Assembly: GCA_035542155.1 (NCBI GenBank)
Contig: DATKLX010000247.1
Coordinates: 1 to 23,419 of the forward strand
From: DATKLX01 sp035542155
GTDB lineage: Bacteria > Chloroflexota > Anaerolineae > Anaerolineales > Anaerolineaceae
Reading direction: 5' to 3'
DNA: 23,419 bases
The notes beneath the pieces were generated by a model. The model did no database searches, was not told the origin of the DNA, and saw nothing but the letters and a program-made list of their open reading frames with translations. The translations under genes were made by a program, and so were the position numbers. Shown piece after piece: positions 22,301 to 23,419 of this stretch. Numbering within the stretch: the first letter of the stretch is position 1; each line of letters begins with the position of its first letter.

Positions 22301-22751
22301 CACCGGGAATACTGGCGATCGCATCCTTTTTCGCCGGGTCGACGATCACGGCGATGCCGTTGATCACCCGTTGGGCGCTGTAGATCACCCGCGCGCCAAT
22401 CGCCTGAGCGGTAAGGGCGGCCTCGACCTGCTGCTGCGCGGCTTTGATCGCCTGCAATTGAGCCCTGGCGCTGGCGACTGCATCGGCCTGGGACGCGCTC
22501 GCGGAGAGAGCGTTGGCGTAGACCCGAGTCGTCGGCGGAGCAGTCAGCTCAACCATATATGGAGAAGGTTTTCCAGACTGGCGCCAGGTGCTGAGACTGG
22601 CATCATCGACCTGTCGTTGCAGCTTCTGAGGAGCTGGAAACGTTGGCTTTTCGGGATTTTTTCCCCCATTCTGAGCGATCACCGAACGGCCGCCCGTGGT
22701 CGCCAAGAGAAGCACGATGAGGGTAAAGAGATAGAGAACCTTGCGTTGCAT
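19332..22751 (-). CDS. Secreted S8 family (subtilisin-like) serine peptidase
   Basis: This 1139-residue subtilase has a signal peptide at about 1-26 (MQRKVLYLFTLIVLLLATTG). An I9-type propeptide region follows (QRVINGIAVIVDPAKKDAIA, SIPGVKQVYP). The catalytic triad is visible: Asp194 in IGIIDTGID, His271 in GHGTHVAGT and Ser615 in LSGTSMASPHVAG. The ~340 residues between His and Ser hold a PA-like insert (KGVLIAYDLPYLDL), as in Vpr/lactocepin-type subtilases. After the catalytic domain come about 500 residues of beta-rich sequence and a C-terminal TYLTYLPTVRR. I chose the ATG at 22751 because AGGAGG lies 6 bases upstream and the signal peptide begins there; the longer frame from 22802 lacks a ribosome site. 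Probable role: extracellular protein degradation. Confidence 0.93.
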   Translation of the reverse strand: MQRKVLYLFTLIVLLLATTGGRSVIAQNGGKNPEKPTFPAPQKLQRQVDDASLSTWRQSGKPSPYMVELTAPPTTRVYANALSASASQADAVASARAQLQAIKAAQQQVEAALTAQAIGARVIYSAQRVINGIAVIVDPAKKDAIASIPGVKQVYPIVSKKIDNASSVPLINAHQVWQSGVGYHGENVKIGIIDTGIDYLHTDFGGDPAHYASNDTTKIDVPDFPGSKVVGGYDFVGDDYNADPYDPAYQPTPHPDPDPSDCLSDPTTVGHGTHVAGTAAGYGVNADGTTYTGAYDTSTNFNAFRVGPGVAPKAQLVALRVFGCQGSTDVVTEAIEWAVDPNGDGDPSDHLDVINMSLGSPYGSDVDPDAIASDNAAKAGVIVVTSAGNEGDTFYVNGSPGTATRAISTAASMDALDVMDGFDVNSPGAIQGTYGSSNAVAYDWANKPDATGDLLYPNTNQGGCAAFAAGTFTNKIALLDWTHVGSANECGSVTRTGHAFAAGAKGVLIAYDLPYLDLAITGSADIPSTITTKATGDLIKAQLATQTVNVTITDAHDSSVKVFTNSVIDDIASFSSRGPRRNGSALKPDITAPGMTTFSAFNHSGNQGQTLSGTSMASPHVAGVMALLRGIHPTWTVEELKALVMNTAEHDLFNGPSQTGDNYGVGRIGAGRVDALLASQFQVVAFLDAANTSDEGAVSVSFGAPEIPTSGTPPTLTKSVKLVNKSLSPVTYNLAYAPIVDMDGVTLTLSAPSITVPAKSGSTDGVVTFDVTMHFDPTLMKHPHDATLSEVQTDYRPWMSEENGYLTLTPTPVGPTPLRLQVGAFPRLKSDMHASSSNLNVNVGSGFKLLNLSGTGVDTAPGASIPDPHEELSLVSAFELAYKDDAPDATGLDQNADLRYVGVMTDYLNYAADPSQCQDNGGNPIPIDNCAEVYFGISTFGNWSTPREVEFDVTFDFNKDGTPDAVLFNYDAGSGTGNDPEDTFYTMLCNANFTGCSFESPVNIVSPLYIDTVPFNNSVMVLGVYTGDLIGKGLNPGQGFNFTVTGHNANTYALVDGNFSTPYSYDYKHPAIDTTGGFVGAPGWPDLPTDVVPVAVNLNYNAKGSPDVLLLHHHNGTGNHAEVVNVIATYLTYLPTVRR

Positions 22752-23355
22752 TGTATCCTCCTGTAGATAGTTACTGGCGAACTGCATCGGTAGGTAGAAC
22801 ATCTACATAGAACGAACAGGGTAGGTTACGAAATAGATCGATTTACCTCCTTAATAAAATATAAAATGTGCTGATTCGAATCCTGAGTTGTAATTCTTTG
22901 AATAACCCGGATACCAGGGCCAGGTTGGCGTACACATGGGAAGCCAACAGATGGATTTTCGCGATCCGGATGGTCGATGGGTGCATTGATTGGCGACTTT
23001 AGCCCCCTTTGGATGCCAGGAAAAAGGTCCCCACCAGGCCGTTGGTCCGCGTGCCAGAGTGGGCTGAAAATGTATTAAATCACTAAACTTCCGCTGGTCT
23101 TCCCCAAAAAACAACAAACCCAGGCTCATACTCCCGGGATCTTGCTGATCAATCAGATTGCTGCCGCCGAAATGTCGTCAATCTTGTCAGGCGAGGAAAT
23201 GTGAACCATCTGACAAAATGGATTAAATCAAGATTAGTATACGGAACTCAAACAGAAAAGTCAAGTTTGGGGAAAAGCAGTGTTTGTCCCAAGATTGGTA
23301 GGCGAATTTGGAAAAATCGCCCAGGCAGTTTTTCTCCAGGAAACAGGATGGTGAG
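22752..23355. other. About 600 bases without a convincing gene
   Basis: Apart from the S8 peptidase ribosome site and an AT-rich upstream stretch near 22845-22870, I see no coding or RNA gene here. There is one short inverted repeat, TTGTCAG (23184-23190) with CTGACAA (23210-23216), which could be an operator. The AT content is higher than in the coding regions. Confidence 0.4.
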
Positions 23356-23419
23356 CTAAGCCACGCCTACTCCCGCTACCATCAGGCCGCTGGTCATTCC
23401 CGGCCAGGTTTTGTAGCCC
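23356..23419 (-). CDS. C-terminal end of an unidentified gene at the window edge
   Basis: A minus-strand frame enters from the right edge and stops with TAG at 23356-23358. The visible ~20 residues read GYKTWPGMTSG then LMVAGVGVA, a hydrophobic end compatible with a membrane protein. Too little is present to name it, and it could be chance. Confidence 0.3.
   Translation of the reverse strand, partial: GYKTWPGMTSGLMVAGVGVA

Noticed and set aside
22868..22885. GATTCGAATC, resembling the T-loop of a tRNA
   Set aside because: The flanking bases do not form a T-stem, and no acceptor, D or anticodon arms can be placed. It is a simple palindrome.
22851..23129. Minus-strand open frame of 92 codons upstream of the S8 peptidase
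   Set aside because: No ribosome binding site, unusual composition (many Trp, Pro, Cys and His) and no recognisable motif. Likely chance.

Overview
The window is a GC-rich stretch of bacterial chromosome that most likely comes from the Chloroflexota, class Anaerolineae. This is an inference from its content: secreted proteins with long Thr/Pro-rich linkers, a huge subtilase, ArmA/Rmt-like chromosomal methyltransferases, and degenerate short-period intergenic repeats. No rRNA, tRNA, transposase, integrase, phage gene or CRISPR array was seen. Apart from one decayed gene it reads as stable housekeeping chromosome rather than a genomic island.

Layout. Positions 1-1749 (minus) hold a possible partial gene and the lipid II flippase MurJ. 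Divergent from it, 1866-9390 (plus) is a run of genes: a MEMO-family protein, a CNNM/CBS (HlyC/CorC-type) membrane protein joined by an ATGA overlap, a membrane-anchored Thr/Pro-rich protein, the replication-restart helicase PriA, and a HEAT-repeat protein. At 9451-9936 (minus) lies an adenosine-specific kinase (DUF355 family). It is followed by about 560 bases holding a frameshifted remnant of an Hsp70-like ATPase and a long inverted repeat, and then a small 75-residue winged-helix-like protein.

The most notable part is 10725-17676. A strongly foldable leader precedes a divergent tRNA-guanine transglycosylase. That gene overlaps an ArmA/Rmt-type 16S rRNA m7G1405 methyltransferase. A second, diverged paralogue of the same family follows, and it overlaps an RsmF-type 16S rRNA m5C methyltransferase. 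Next come RsmE (m3U1498, minus), a YhhQ/VUT queuosine-precursor transporter (plus, with its own hairpin leader) and RsmI (Cm1402, minus). By family knowledge, every enzyme here modifies either the 16S decoding site (1402, 1404/1407, 1405, 1498) or the tRNA wobble base that reads it, and the transporter feeds the latter. I read this as a decoding-centre modification cluster with a built-in, apparently non-mobile aminoglycoside-resistance-type methyltransferase pair.

The last part holds a double-zinc-ribbon protein (17936-19228, plus) and a 1139-residue secreted S8 peptidase (minus). The two are convergent and separated by two strong hairpins. About 600 bases without a convincing gene follow, and the C-terminal end of another minus-strand gene lies at the window edge.
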